A stretch of 64,000 nucleotides of DNA from Auanema rhodensis (taxonomy: Eukaryota; Nematoda; Chromadorea; Rhabditida; Rhabditidae): the NCBI GenBank assembly GCA_964057225.1, contig OZ059895.1, positions 22,516,688 through 22,580,687 of the forward strand, in the 5' to 3' direction. Below the pieces are notes generated by a model. It saw nothing but the letters and a program-made list of their open reading frames with translations, was not told the DNA's origin and searched no databases. Below are positions 1 through 12,000 of the stretch, piece after piece (within the stretch, counting starts at the first letter, position 1; the number at the start of each line of letters is the position of its first letter). The translations under genes and the position numbers were made by a program.

Positions 1-1408
1 TATGTAACTTGCTTCACGTGAAAGATAAAGGGATGCGGTTTTCAAAATTAGATTCCCCATTTCCATATTAGTCTAAAAACAATATTTTATTGATATTGGT
101 GCATGGCAACCATGACTTTAAAATTTACGTGAACTTTAATTTATGCTAATTAAGTGTACACATGATGTGCACTTGGTATGTAACTCGCTTCACGTCAAAG
201 ATAAAGAGATGCGGTTTTCAAAATTAGATTCCCCATGTCCATATTAGTCTAAAAACAAATTTTTATTAATATTGGTGCATGGTAACCATGACTTTGAAAT
301 TTACGTGAACTTTAATTTATGCTAATTAAGTGTACACATGAAGTGCGCTTGGTATGTAACTCGCTTCACGTGAAAGATAAAGAGATGCGGTTTTCAAAAT
401 TAGATTCCTCATGTCCATACTAGTCTAAAAACGAATTTTTATTGATATTGATGCATGGTAACCATGACTTTGAAATTTACGTGAACTTTAATTTATGCTT
501 ATTAAGTGTACACGTGATGTGCACTTGGTATGTAACTTGCTTCACGTGAAAGATAAAGGGATGCGGTTTTCAAAATTAGATTTCCCATGTCCATATTAGT
601 CTAAAAACAAATTTTTATTAATATTGGTGCATGGTAACCATGACTTTGAAATTTACGTGAACTTTAATTTATGCTAATTAAGTGTACACATGATGTGCGC
701 TTGGTATGTAACTCGCTTCACGTGAAAGATAAAGAGATGCGGTTTTCAAAATTAGATTCCCCATTTCCATATTAGTCTAAAAACAATATTTTATTGATAT
801 TGGTGCATGGCAACCATGACTTTAAAATTTACGTGAACTTTAATTTATGCTAATTAAGTGTACACATGATGTGCACTTGGTATGTAACTCGCTTCACGTC
901 AAAGATAAAGAGATGCGGTTTTCAAAATTAGATTCCCCATGTCCATATTAGTCTAAAAACAAATTTTTGTTGATATTGGTGGATGGTAACCATGACTTTG
1001 TAATTTACGTGAACTTTAATTTATGCTAATTAAGTGTACACATGATGTGCGCTTGGTATGTAACTCGCTTCACGTGAAAGATAAAGAGATGCGGTTTTCA
1101 AAATTAGATTCCTCATGTCCATACTAGTCTAAAAACGAATTTTTATTGATATTGATGCATGGTAACCATGACTTTGAAATTTACGTGAACTTTAATTTAT
1201 GCTTATTAAGTGTACACGTGATGTGCACTTGGTATGTAACTTGCTTCACGTGAAAGATAAAGGGATACGGTTTTCAAAATTAGATTCCCCATGTCCATAT
1301 TAGTCTAAAAACAAATTTTTGTTGATATTGGTGGATGGTAACCATGACTTTGTAATTTACGTGAACTTTAATTTATGCTAATTAAGTGTACACGTGATGT
1401 GCACTTGG
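1..1408. repeat. Satellite A eight-unit HOR, copy 1
   Basis: Eight 176-bp units that can be told apart by linked variants, called a to h here. Unit a (1) has CCATTTCC and CATGGCAACC; b (177) has CACGTCAAAG; c (353) has CCTCATGTCC, CATACTAG and GCTTATTAAG; d (529) has AAGGGATGCGG and TTAATATTGG; e (705) resembles a; f (881) resembles b but ends in GGTGGATGG and TTTGTAATT; g (1057) resembles c; h (1233) has GGGATACGG and GGTGGATGG. Thus a-b-c-d and e-f-g-h are two related 704-bp halves. The same order returns at 2641, 4049 and 6161. Confidence 0.9.
13..22. other. TTCACGTGAA palindrome in satellite A unit (example copy)
   Basis: A perfect 10-bp palindrome containing the CACGTG E-box hexamer, at unit positions 13-22. 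It is intact in most units but is CACGTCAAAG in b- and f-type units, so within each HOR it is absent from two of eight positions. A second CACGTG occurs near the unit end in those units that read TACACGTGATG. Other dyads in the unit are CATGGTAACCATG (for example 278-290) and GTGTACAC (for example 330-337). Confidence 0.75.
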
Positions 1409-2640
1409 TATGTAACTTGCTTCACGTGAAAGATAAAGGGATGCGGTTTTCGAAATAGATTCCCCCATGTCCATATTAGTCTAAAAACGAATATTTATTG
1501 ATATTGATTCATGGTAACCATGACTTTGAAATTTACGTGAACTTTAATTTATGCTTATTAAGTGTACACGTGATGTGCACTTGGTATGTAACTTGCTTCA
1601 CGTGAAAGATAAAGGGATACGGTTTTCAAAATTAGATTCCCCATGTCCATATTAGTCTAAAAACAAATTTTTGTTGATATTGGTGGATGGTAACCATGAC
1701 TTTGTAATTTACGTGAACTTTAATTTATGCTAATTAAGTGTACACGTGATGTGCACTTGGTATGTAACTTGCTTCACGTGAAAGATAAAGGGATGCGGTT
1801 TTCGAAATAGATTCCCCCATGTCCATATTAGTCTAAAAACGAATATTTATTGATATTGATTCATGGTAACCATGACTTTGAAAATTACGTGAACTTTAAT
1901 TTATGCTTATTAAGTGTACACGTGATGTGCACTTGGTATGTAACTCGCTTCACGTGAAAGATAAAGGGATGCGGTTTTCAAAATTAGATTCCCCATGTCC
2001 ATATTAGTCTAAAAACAAATTTTTATTAATATTGGTGCATGGTAACCATGACTTTGAAATTTACGTGAACTTTAATTTATGCTAATTAAGTGTACACATG
2101 ATGTGCACTTGGTATGTAACTCGCTTCACGTCAAAGATAAAGAGATGCGGTTTTCAAAATTAGATTCCCCATGTCCATATTAGTCTAAAAACAAATTTTT
2201 ATTAATATTGGTGCATGGTAACCATGACTTTGAAATTTACGTGAACTTTAATTTATGCTAATTAAGTGTACACATGATGTGCGCTTGGTATGTAACTCGC
2301 TTCACGTGAAAGATAAAGAGATGCGGTTTTCAAAATTAGATTCCTCATGTCCATACTAGTCTAAAAACGAATTTTTATTGATATTGATGCATGGTAACCA
2401 TGACTTTGAAATTTACGTGAACTTTAATTTATGCTTATTAAGTGTACACGTGATGTGCACTTGGTATGTAACTTGCTTCACGTGAAAGATAAAGGGATAC
2501 GGTTTTCAAAATTAGATTCCCCATGTCCATATTAGTCTAAAAACAAATTTTTGTTGATATTGGTGGATGGTAACCATGACTTTGTAATTTACGTGAACTT
2601 TAATTTATGCTAATTAAGTGTACACGTGATGTGCACTTGG
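1409..2640. repeat. Satellite A irregular seven-unit segment
   Basis: Seven 176-bp units that break the eight-unit order. Units at 1409 and 1761 are a type seen nowhere else in the window, with TTTTCGAAATAG, ATTCCCCCATG and a TTGATTCATGG core. They alternate with h-type units (1233, 1585), so a 352-bp dimer has been duplicated. Then come d-like (1937), b (2113), c (2289) and h (2465) units. In the private type one lost and one gained base cancel, which keeps the length at 176 bp. Confidence 0.85.
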
Positions 2641-4048
2641 TATGTAACTTGCTTCACGTGAAAGATAAAGGGATGCGGTTTTCAAAATTAGATTCCCCAT
2701 TTCCATATTAGTCTAAAAACAATATTTTATTGATATTGGTGCATGGCAACCATGACTTTAAAATTTACGTGAACTTTAATTTATGCTAATTAAGTGTACA
2801 CATGATGTGCACTTGGTATGTAACTCGCTTCACGTCAAAGATAAAGAGATGCGGTTTTCAAAATTAGATTCCCCATGTCCATATTAGTCTAAAAACAAAT
2901 TTTTATTAATATTGGTGCATGGTAACCATGACTTTGAAATTTACGTGAACTTTAATTTATGCTAATTAAGTGTACACATGAAGTGCGCTTGGTATGTAAC
3001 TCGCTTCACGTGAAAGATAAAGAGATGCGGTTTTCAAAATTAGATTCCTCATGTCCATACTAGTCTAAAAACGAATTTTTATTGATATTGATGCATGGTA
3101 ACCATGACTTTGAAATTTACGTGAACTTTAATTTATGCTTATTAAGTGTACACGTGATGTGCACTTGGTATGTAACTTGCTTCACGTGAAAGATAAAGGG
3201 ATGCGGTTTTCAAAATTAGATTTCCCATGTCCATATTAGTCTAAAAACAAATTTTTATTAATATTGGTGCATGGTAACCATGACTTTGAAATTTACGTGA
3301 ACTTTAATTTATGCTAATTAAGTGTACACATGATGTGCGCTTGGTATGTAACTCGCTTCACGTGAAAGATAAAGAGATGCGGTTTTCAAAATTAGATTCC
3401 CCATTTCCATATTAGTCTAAAAACAATATTTTATTGATATTGGTGCATGGCAACCATGACTTTAAAATTTACGTGAACTTTAATTTATGCTAATTAAGTG
3501 TACACATGATGTGCACTTGGTATGTAACTCGCTTCACGTCAAAGATAAAGAGATGCGGTTTTCAAAATTAGATTCCCCATGTCCATATTAGTCTAAAAAC
3601 AAATTTTTGTTGATATTGGTGGATGGTAACCATGACTTTGTAATTTACGTGAACTTTAATTTATGCTAATTAAGTGTACACATGATGTGCGCTTGGTATG
3701 TAACTCGCTTCACGTGAAAGATAAAGAGATGCGGTTTTCAAAATTAGATTCCTCATGTCCATACTAGTCTAAAAACGAATTTTTATTGATATTGATGCAT
3801 GGTAACCATGACTTTGAAATTTACGTGAACTTTAATTTATGCTTATTAAGTGTACACGTGATGTGCACTTGGTATGTAACTTGCTGCACGTGAAAGATAA
3901 AGGGATACGGTTTTCAAAATTAGATTCCCCATGTCCATATTAGTCTAAAAACAAATTTTTGTTGATATTGGTGGATGGTAACCATGACTTTGTAATTTAC
4001 GTGAACTTTAATTTATGCTAATTAAGTGTACACGTGATGTGCACTTGG
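2641..4048. repeat. Satellite A eight-unit HOR, copy 2
   Basis: The order a to h repeats that of positions 1-1408 with almost no differences by eye (one example is TTGCTGCACG near 3883 where copy 1 has TTGCTTCACG). The offset from copy 1 is 2640 bp, exactly 15 units, because the irregular seven-unit segment lies between them. Confidence 0.9.
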
Positions 4049-5456
4049 TATGTAACTTGCTTCACGTGAAAGATAAAGGGATGCGGTTTTCAAAATTAGA
4101 TTCCCCATTTCCATATTAGTCTAAAAACAATATTTTATTGATATTGGTGCATGGCAACCATGACTTTAAAATTTACGTGAACTTTAATTTATGCTAATTA
4201 AGTGTACACATGATGTGCACTTGGTATGTAACTCGCTTCACGTCAAAGATAAAGAGATGCGGTTTTCAAAATTAGATTCCCCATGTCCATATTAGTCTAA
4301 AAACAAATTTTTATTAATATTGGTGCATGGTAACCATGACTTTGAAATTTACGTGAACTTTAATTTATGCTAATTAAGTGTACACATGAAGTGCGCTTGG
4401 TATGTAACTCGCTTCACGTGAAAGATAAAGAGATGCGGTTTTCAAAATTAGATTCCTCATGTCCATACTAGTCTAAAAACGAATTTTTATTGATATTGAT
4501 GCATGGTAACCATGACTTTGAAATTTACGTGAACTTTAATTTATGCTTATTAAGTGTACACGTGATGTGCACTTGGTATGTAACTTGCTTCACGTGAAAG
4601 ATAAAGGGATGCGGTTTTCAAAATTAGATTCCCCATGTCCATATTAGTCTAAAAACAAATTTTTATTAATATTGGTGCATGGTAACCATGACTTTGAAAT
4701 TTACGTGAACTTTAATTTATGCTAATTAAGTGTACACATGATGTGCGCTTGGTATGTAACTCGCTTCACGTGAAAGATAAAGAGATGCGGTTTTCAAAAT
4801 TAGATTCCCCATTTCCATATTAGTCTAAAAACAAATTTTTATTGATATTGGTGGATGGTAACCATGACTTTGTAATTTACGTGAACTTTAATTTATGCTA
4901 ATTAAGTGTACACATGATGTGCACTTGGTATGTAACTCGCTTCACGTCAAAGATAAAGAGATGCGGTTTTCAAAATTAGATTCCCCATGTCCATATTAGT
5001 CTAAAAACAAATTTTTGTTGATATTGGTGGATGGTAACCATGACTTTGTAATTTACGTGAACTTTAATTTATGCTAATTAAGTGTACACATGATGTGCGC
5101 TTGGTATGTAACTCGCTTCACGTGAAAGATAAAGAGATGCGGTTTTCAAAATTAGATTCCTCATGTCCATACTAGTCTAAAAACGAATTTTTATTGATAT
5201 TGATGCATGGTAACCATGACTTTGAAATTTACGTGAACTTTAATTTATGCTTATTAAGTGTACACGTGATGTGCACTTGGTATGTAACTTGCTTCACGTG
5301 AAAGATAAAGGGATACCGTTTTCAAAATTAGATTCCCCATGTCCATATTAGTCTGAAAACAAATTTTTGTTGATATTGGTGGATGGTAACCATGACTTTG
5401 TAATTTACGTGAACTTTAATTTATGCTAATTAAGTGTACACGTGATGTGCACTTGG
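4049..5456. repeat. Satellite A eight-unit HOR, copy 3
   Basis: It follows copy 2 directly at the 1408-bp period. The fifth unit (4753) is a hybrid: its front half is e-type (CCATTTCC), while its back half carries the GGTGGATGG and TTTGTAATT variants normal for f or h units. The h unit (5281) has private changes (GGATACCG, GTCTGAAAAC). Confidence 0.88.
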
Positions 5457-6160
5457 TATGTAACTTGCTTCACGTGAAAGAAAAAGGGATGCGGTTTTCA
5501 AAATTAGATTCCGCATTTCCATATTAGTCTAAAAACAATATTTTATTGATATTGGTGCATGGCAACCATGACTTTAAAATTTACGTGAACTTTAATTTAT
5601 GCTAATTAAGTGTACACATGATGTGCACTTGGTATGTAACTCGCTTCACGTCAAAGATAAAGAGATGCGGTTTTCAAAATTAGATTCCCCATGTCCATAT
5701 TAGTCTAAAAACAAATTTTTATTAATATTGGTGCATGGTAACCATGACTTTGAAATTTACGTGAACTTTAATTTATGCTAATTAAGTGTACACATGAAGT
5801 GCGCTTGGTATGTAACTCGCTTCACGTGAAAGATAAAGAGATGCGGTTTTCAAAATTAGATTCCTCATGTCCATACTAGTCTAAAAACGAATTTTTATTG
5901 ATATTGATGCATGGTAACCATGACTTTGAAATTTACGTGAACTTTAATTTATGCTTATTAAGTGTACACGTGATGTGCACTTGGTATGTAACTTGCTTCA
6001 CGTGAAAGATAAAGGGATGCGGTTTTCAAAATTAGATTCCCCATGTCCATATTAGTCTAAAAACAAATTTTTGTTGATATTGGTGGATGGTAACCATGAC
6101 TTTGTAATTTACGTGAACTTTAATTTATGCTAATTAAGTGTACACGTGATGTGCACTCGG
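5457..6160. repeat. Satellite A lone four-unit (704-bp) copy with hybrid unit
   Basis: Only four units: a (5457, private AAAGAAAAAGG and CCGCATTTCC), b (5633), c (5809) and a last unit at 5985 whose front is d-type (AAGGGATGCGG) and whose back is h-type (GTTGATATTGGTGGATGG, TTTGTAATT). This is what a crossover between the d unit of one copy and the h unit of another would leave, removing exactly e-f-g and part of their neighbours. Confidence 0.85.
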
Positions 6161-7568
6161 TATGTAACTTGCTTCACGTGAAAGATAAAGGGATGCGGTT
6201 TTCAAAATTAGATTCCGCATTTCCATATTAGTCTAAAAACAATATTTTATTGATATTGGTGCATGGCAACCATGACTTTAAAATTTACGTGAACTTTAAT
6301 TTATGCTAATTAAGTGTACACATGATGTGCACTTGGTATGTAACTCGCTTCACGTCAAAGATAAAGAGATGCGGTTTTCAAAATTAGATTCCCCATGTCC
6401 ATATTAGTCTAAAAACAAATTTTTATTAATATTGGTGCATGGTAACCATGACTTTGAAATTTACGTGAACTTTAATTTATGCTAATTAAGTGTACACATG
6501 AAGTGCGCTTGGTATGTAACTCGCTTCACGTGAAAGATAAAGAGATGCGGTTTTCAAAATTAGATTCCTCATGTCCATACTAGTCTAAAAACGAATTTTT
6601 ATTGATATTGATGCATGGTAACCATGACTTTGAAATTTACGTGAACTTTAATTTATGCTTATTAAGTGTACACGTGATGTGCACTTGGTATGTAACTTGC
6701 TTCACGTGAAAGATAAAGGGATGCGGTTTTCAAAATTAGATTCCCCATGTCCATATTAGTCTAAAAACAAATTTTTATTAATATTGGTGCATGGTAACCA
6801 TGACTTTGAAATTTACGTGAACTTTAATTTATGCTAATTAAGTGTACACATGATGTGCGCTTGGTATGTAACTCGCTTCACGTGAAAGATAAAGAGATGC
6901 GGTTTTCAAAATTAGATTCCCCATTTCCATATTAGTCTAAAAACAATATTTTATTGATATTGGTGCATGGCAACCATGACTTTAAAATTTACGTGAACTT
7001 TAATTTATGCTAATTAAGTGTACACATGATGTGCACTTGGTATGTAACTCGCTTCACGTCAAAGATAAAGAGATGCGGTTTTCAAAATTAGATTCCCCAT
7101 GTCCATATTAGTCTAAAAACAAATTTTTATTAATATTGGTGCATGGTAACCATGACTTTGAAATTTACGTGAACTTTAATTTATGCTAATTAAGTGTACA
7201 CATGATGTGCGCTTGGTATGTAACTCGCTTCACGTGGAAGATAAAGAGATGCGGTTTTCAAAATTAGATTCCTCATGTCCATACTAGTCTAAAAACGAAT
7301 TTTTATTGATATTGATGCATGGTAACCATGACTTTGAAATTTACGTGAACTTTAATTTATGCTTATTAAGTGTACACGTGATGTGCACTTGGTATGTAAC
7401 TTGCTTCACGTGAAAGATAAAGGGATACGGTTTTCAAAATTAGATTCCCCATGTCCATATTAGTCTAAAAACAAATTTTTGTTGATATTGGTGGATGGTA
7501 ACCATGACTTTGTAATTTACGTGAACTTTAATTTATGCTAATTAAGTGTACACGTGATGTGCACTTGG
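6161..7568. repeat. Satellite A eight-unit HOR, copy 4
   Basis: The a-to-h order again. Its first unit shares the CCGCATTTCC variant with the unit at 5457, which suggests that the 5457 and 6161 copies share a recent ancestor. The f-position unit (7041) carries the b-type TTAATATTGGTGCATGG core instead of the usual f core, a small conversion-like patch. Confidence 0.86.
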
Positions 7569-8678
7569 TATGTAACTTGCTTCACGTGAAAGATAAAGGG
7601 ATGCGGTTTTCAAAATTAGATTCCCCATTTCCATATTAGTCTAAAAACAATATTTTATTGATATTGGTGCATGGCAACCATGACTTTAAAATTTACGTGA
7701 ACTTTAATTTATGCTAATTAAGTGTACACATGATGTGCACTTGGTATGTAACTCGCTTCACGTCAAAGATAAAGAGATGCGGTTTTCAAAATTAGATTCC
7801 CCATGTCCATATTAGTCTAAAAACAAATTTTTATTAATATTGGTGCATGGTAACCATGACTTTGAAATTTACGTGAACTTTAATTTATGCTAATTAAGTG
7901 TACACATGAAGTGCGCTTGGTATGTAACTCGCTTCACGTGAAAGATAAAGAGATGCGGTTTTCAAAATTAGATTCCCCATGTCCATATTAGTCTAAAAAC
8001 AAATTTTTATTAATATTGGTGCATGGTAACCATGACTTTGAAATTTACGTGAACTTTAATTTATGCTTATTAAGTGTACACGTGATGTGCACTTGGTATG
8101 TAACTTGCTTCACGTGAAAGATAAAGGGATGCGGTTTTCAAAATTAGATTCCCCATGTCCATATTAGTCTAAAAACAAATTTTTGTTGATATTGGTGGAT
8201 GGTAACCATGACTTTGTAATTTACGTGAACTTTAATTTATGCTAATTAAGTGTACACATGATGTGCGCTTGGTATGTAACTCGCTTCACGTGAAAGATAA
8301 AGAGATGCGGTTTTCAAAATTAGATTCCTCATGTCCATATTAGTCTAAAAACGAATTTGTATTGATATTGATGCATGGTAACCATGACTTTGTAATTTAC
8401 GTGAACTTTAATTTATGCTTATTAAGTGTACACGTGATGTGCACTTGGTATGTAACTTGCTTCACGTGAAAGATAAAGGGATGCGGTTTTCAAAATTAGA
8501 TTCCCCATGTCCATATTAGTCTAAAAACGAATTTTTATTGATATTGATGCATGGTAACCATGACTTTGTAATTTACGTGAACTTTAATTTATGCTAATTA
8601 AGTGTACACATGATGTGCGCTTGGTATGTAACTCGCTTCACGTGAAAGATAAAGAGATGCGGTTTTCAAAATTAGATT
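7569..8678. repeat. Satellite A terminal, shuffled units
   Basis: Starts as a normal HOR (a at 7569, b at 7745) but then loses order. Units at 7921, 8097, 8273 and 8449 combine variants that elsewhere belong to different unit types; for example, 8449 joins AAGGGATGCGG with a c-type TTGATGCATGG core and an f/h-type TTTGTAATT. The last unit (8625) is cut after about 54 bp at the junction with satellite B. Loss of HOR order at an array edge is expected where exchange with the array interior is rarer. Confidence 0.82.
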
Positions 8679-8700
8679 TTTTGATAATTTAATTTTTGTA
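8671..8700. other. Satellite A / satellite B junction
   Basis: Satellite A sequence matches its consensus up to ATTAGATT (8671-8678). Satellite B is clear from AATTTTTGTATTGAG (8691 on). Between them is a short T-rich stretch, TTTTGATAATTT, that can be read as a worn GATCATAACT of satellite B. Both satellites carry TTTTCAAA near this point (A at 8663-8670, B just before its GATCATAACT), so the join may have used that shared 8-mer. No target-site duplication, mobile element or unique spacer is present. Confidence 0.85.
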
Positions 8701-9061
8701 TTGAGGGTTTCTAATGTAGTATAGTGCATTCGATGCGGATTTTTAAGCTGCGTCGATCTGTGTTATCAGATTTGCGCTAGCTTAAAAATGCACCGAGATA
8801 TCAACTGATATAAGTTCACACTTATATCCTCGATTTTCACCCTGAAGAATTAATTTTTTCGTTGAATAACATTGTCCATCGTCTTTGCCTTGAAAAAAAA
8901 AATCTGAAAACATCTACTTTTTGCTAAATTATTTTGAAATTTTTCGAAAAAATTTTTGTCAAAATGTTTTTGGAAGCAATGTTGAGTGTACATGGAAACT
9001 CAACATACACTAATGCATCATTTTTCAAACGATCATAACTAATTTTTGTATTGAGCGTTTC
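8679..9061. repeat. First satellite B unit at the array edge
   Basis: The unit next to satellite A has private changes not seen deeper in the array: TTGAGGGTTTCTAATG where the consensus reads TTGAGCGTTTCTCAATG, and a damaged GATCATAACT. The rest of the unit matches the array. Edge units typically escape homogenisation and collect such changes. Confidence 0.8.
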
Positions 9062-12000
9062 TCAATGTTGTATAGTGCATTCGATGCGGATTTTTAAGCT
9101 GCGTCGATCTGTGTTATCAGATTTGCGCTAGCTTAAAAATGCACCGAGATATCAACTGATATAAGTTCACACTTATATCCTCGATTTTCACCCTAAAGAA
9201 TTAATTTTTTCGTTGAATAACAATGTCCATCGTTTTTGCCTTGAAAAAAGGAATCTAAAAACATCTACTTTTTGCTAAATTATTTTGAAATTTTTCGAAA
9301 AAATTTTTGTCAAAATGTTTTTGGAAGCAATGTTAGAGTGTACATGGAAACTCAACATACACTAATGCATCATTTTTCAAACGATCATAACTAATTTTTG
9401 TTTTGAGCGTTTCTCAATGTAGTATAGTGCATTCGATGCGGATTTTTAAGCTGCGTCGATCTGTGTTATCAGATTTGCGCTAGCTTAAAAATGCACCGAG
9501 ATATCAACTGATATAAGTGCACACTTATATCCTCGATTTTCACCCTGAAGAATTAATTTTTTCGTTGAATAACATTGTCCATCGTCTTTGCCTTGAAAAA
9601 AAAAATCTGAAAACATCTACTTTTTGCTAAATTATTTTGAAATTTTTGTCAAAATGTTTTTGGAAGCAATGTTGAGTGTACATGGAAACTCAACATACAC
9701 TAATGCATCATTTTTCAAACGATCATAACTAATTTTTGTATTGAGCGTTTCTCAATGTTATATAGTGCATTCGATGCGGATTTTTAAGCTGCGTCGATCT
9801 GTGTTATCAGATTTGCGCTAGCTTAAAAATGCACCGAGATATCAACTGATATAAGTTCACACTTATATCCTCGATTTTCACCCTGAAGAATTAATTTTTT
9901 CGTTGAATAACAATGTCCATCGTTTTTGCCTTGAAAAAAGGAATCTAAAAACATCTACTTTTTGCTAAATTATTTTGAAATTTCTCGAAAAAATTTTTGT
10001 CAAAATGTTTTTGGAAGCAATGTTAGAGTGTACATGGAAACTCAACATACACTAATGCATCATTTTTCAAACGATCATAACTAATTTTTGTATTGAGCGT
10101 TTCTCAATGTAGTATAGTGCATTCGATGCGGATTTTTAAGCTGCGTCGATCTGTGTTATCAGATTTGCGCTAGCTTAAAAATGCACCGAGATTCAACTGA
10201 TATAAGTGCACACTTATATCCTCGATTTTCACCCTGAAGAATTAATTTTTTCGTTGAATAACATTGTCCATCGTCTTTGCCTTGAAAAAAAGAATCTGAA
10301 AACATCTACTTTTTGCTAAATTATCTTGAAATTTTTCGAAAAAATTTTTGTCAAAATGTTTTTGGAAGCAATGTTGAGTGTACATGGAAACTCAACATAC
10401 ACTAATGCATCATTTTTCAAACGATCATAACTAATTTTTGTACTAAGCGTTTCTCAATGTAGTATAGTGCATTCGATGCGGATTTTTAAGCTGCGTCGAT
10501 CTGTGTTATCAGATTTGCGCTAGCTTAAAAATGCACCAAGATATCAACTGATATAAGTTCACACTTATATCCTCGATTTTCACCCTGAAGAATTAATTTT
10601 TTCGTTGAATAACAATGTCCATCGTCTTTGTCTTGAAAAAAGGAATCTAAAAACATATACTTTTTGCTAAATTATTTTGAAATTTTTCGAAAAAAGTTTT
10701 GTCAAAATGTTTTTGGAAGCAATGTTGAGTGTACATGGAAACTCAACATACACTAATGCATCATTTTTCAAACGATCATAACTAATTTTTGTATTGAGCG
10801 TTTCTCAATGTAGTATAGTGCATTCGATGCGGATTTTTAAGCTGCGTCGATCTGTGTTATCAGATTTGCGCTAGCTTAAAAATGCACCGAGATATCAACT
10901 GATATAAGTTCACACTTATATCCTCGATTTTCACCCTGAAGAATTAATTTTTTCGTTGAATAACATTGTCCATCGTCTTTGCCTTGAAAAAAAGAATCTG
11001 AAAACATCTACTTTTTGCTAAATTATCTTGAAATTTTTCGAAAAAATTTTTGTCAAAATGTTTTTGGAAGCAATGTTAGAGTGTACATGGAAACTCAACA
11101 TACACTAATGCATCATTTTTCAAACGATCATAACTAATTTTTGTATTGAGCGTTTCTCAATGTTGTATAGTGCATTCGATGCGGATTTTTAAGCTGCGTC
11201 GATCTGTGTTATCAGATTTGCGCTAGCTTAAAAATGCACCGAGATATCAACTGATATAAGTTCACACTTATATCCTCGATTTTCACCCTAAAGAATTAAT
11301 TTTTTCGTTGAATAACAATGTCCATCGTTTTTGCCTTGAAAAAAGGAATCTAAAAACATCTACTTTTTGCTAAATTATTTTGAAATTTTTCGAAAAAATT
11401 TTTGTCAAAATGTTTTTGGAAGCAATGTTAGAGTGTACATGGAAACTCAACATACACTAATGCATCATTTTTCAAACGATCATAACTAATTTTTGTTTTG
11501 AGCGTTTCTCAATGTAGTATAGTGCATTCGATGCGGATTTTTAAGCTGCGTCGATCTGTGTTATCAGATTTGCGCTAGCTTAAAAATGCACCGAGATATC
11601 AACTGATATAAGTTCACACTTATATCCTCGATTTTCACCCTGAAGTATTAATTTTTTCGTTGAATAACATTGTCCATCGTCTTTGCCTTGAAAAAAAAAA
11701 TCTGAAAACATCTACTTTTTGCTAAATTATTTTGAAATTTTTGTCAAAATGTTTTTGGAAGCAATGTTGAGTGTACATGGAAACTCAACATACACTAATG
11801 CATCATTTTTCAAACGATCATAACTAATTTTTGTATTGAGTGTTTCTCAATGTTATATAGTGCATTCGATGCGGATTTTTAAGCTGCGTCGATCTGTGTT
11901 ATCAGATTTGCGCTAGCTTAAAAATGCACCGAGATATCAACTGATATAAGTTCACACTTATATCCTCGATTTTCACCCTGAAGAATTAATTTTTTCGTTG

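Larger units (their letters stand above)
1..8678. repeat. Satellite A array, 176-bp monomer
   Basis: A head-to-tail tandem array. Taking the motif TATGTAACT as unit start, it recurs at 1, 177, 353, 529, 705, 881, 1057 and so on to 8625, always 176 bp apart. This gives 49 full units and a 54-bp partial unit before the junction with satellite B. Units are about 32 % GC (hand count of the first unit) and differ by a modest number of substitutions. The only indels noticed are compensated (units at 1409 and 1761), so length never drifts. Landmarks in each unit are a TTCACGTGAA palindrome near the start, GATGCGGTTTTC, a CATGG-CCATG dyad in the middle, GTGTACAC, and GTGCACTTGG or GTGCGCTTGG at the end. 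No gene or mobile element interrupts it. I do not recognise the family; a unit length close to one nucleosome repeat is common for centromeric satellites, but function is not shown by sequence. Confidence 0.97.
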
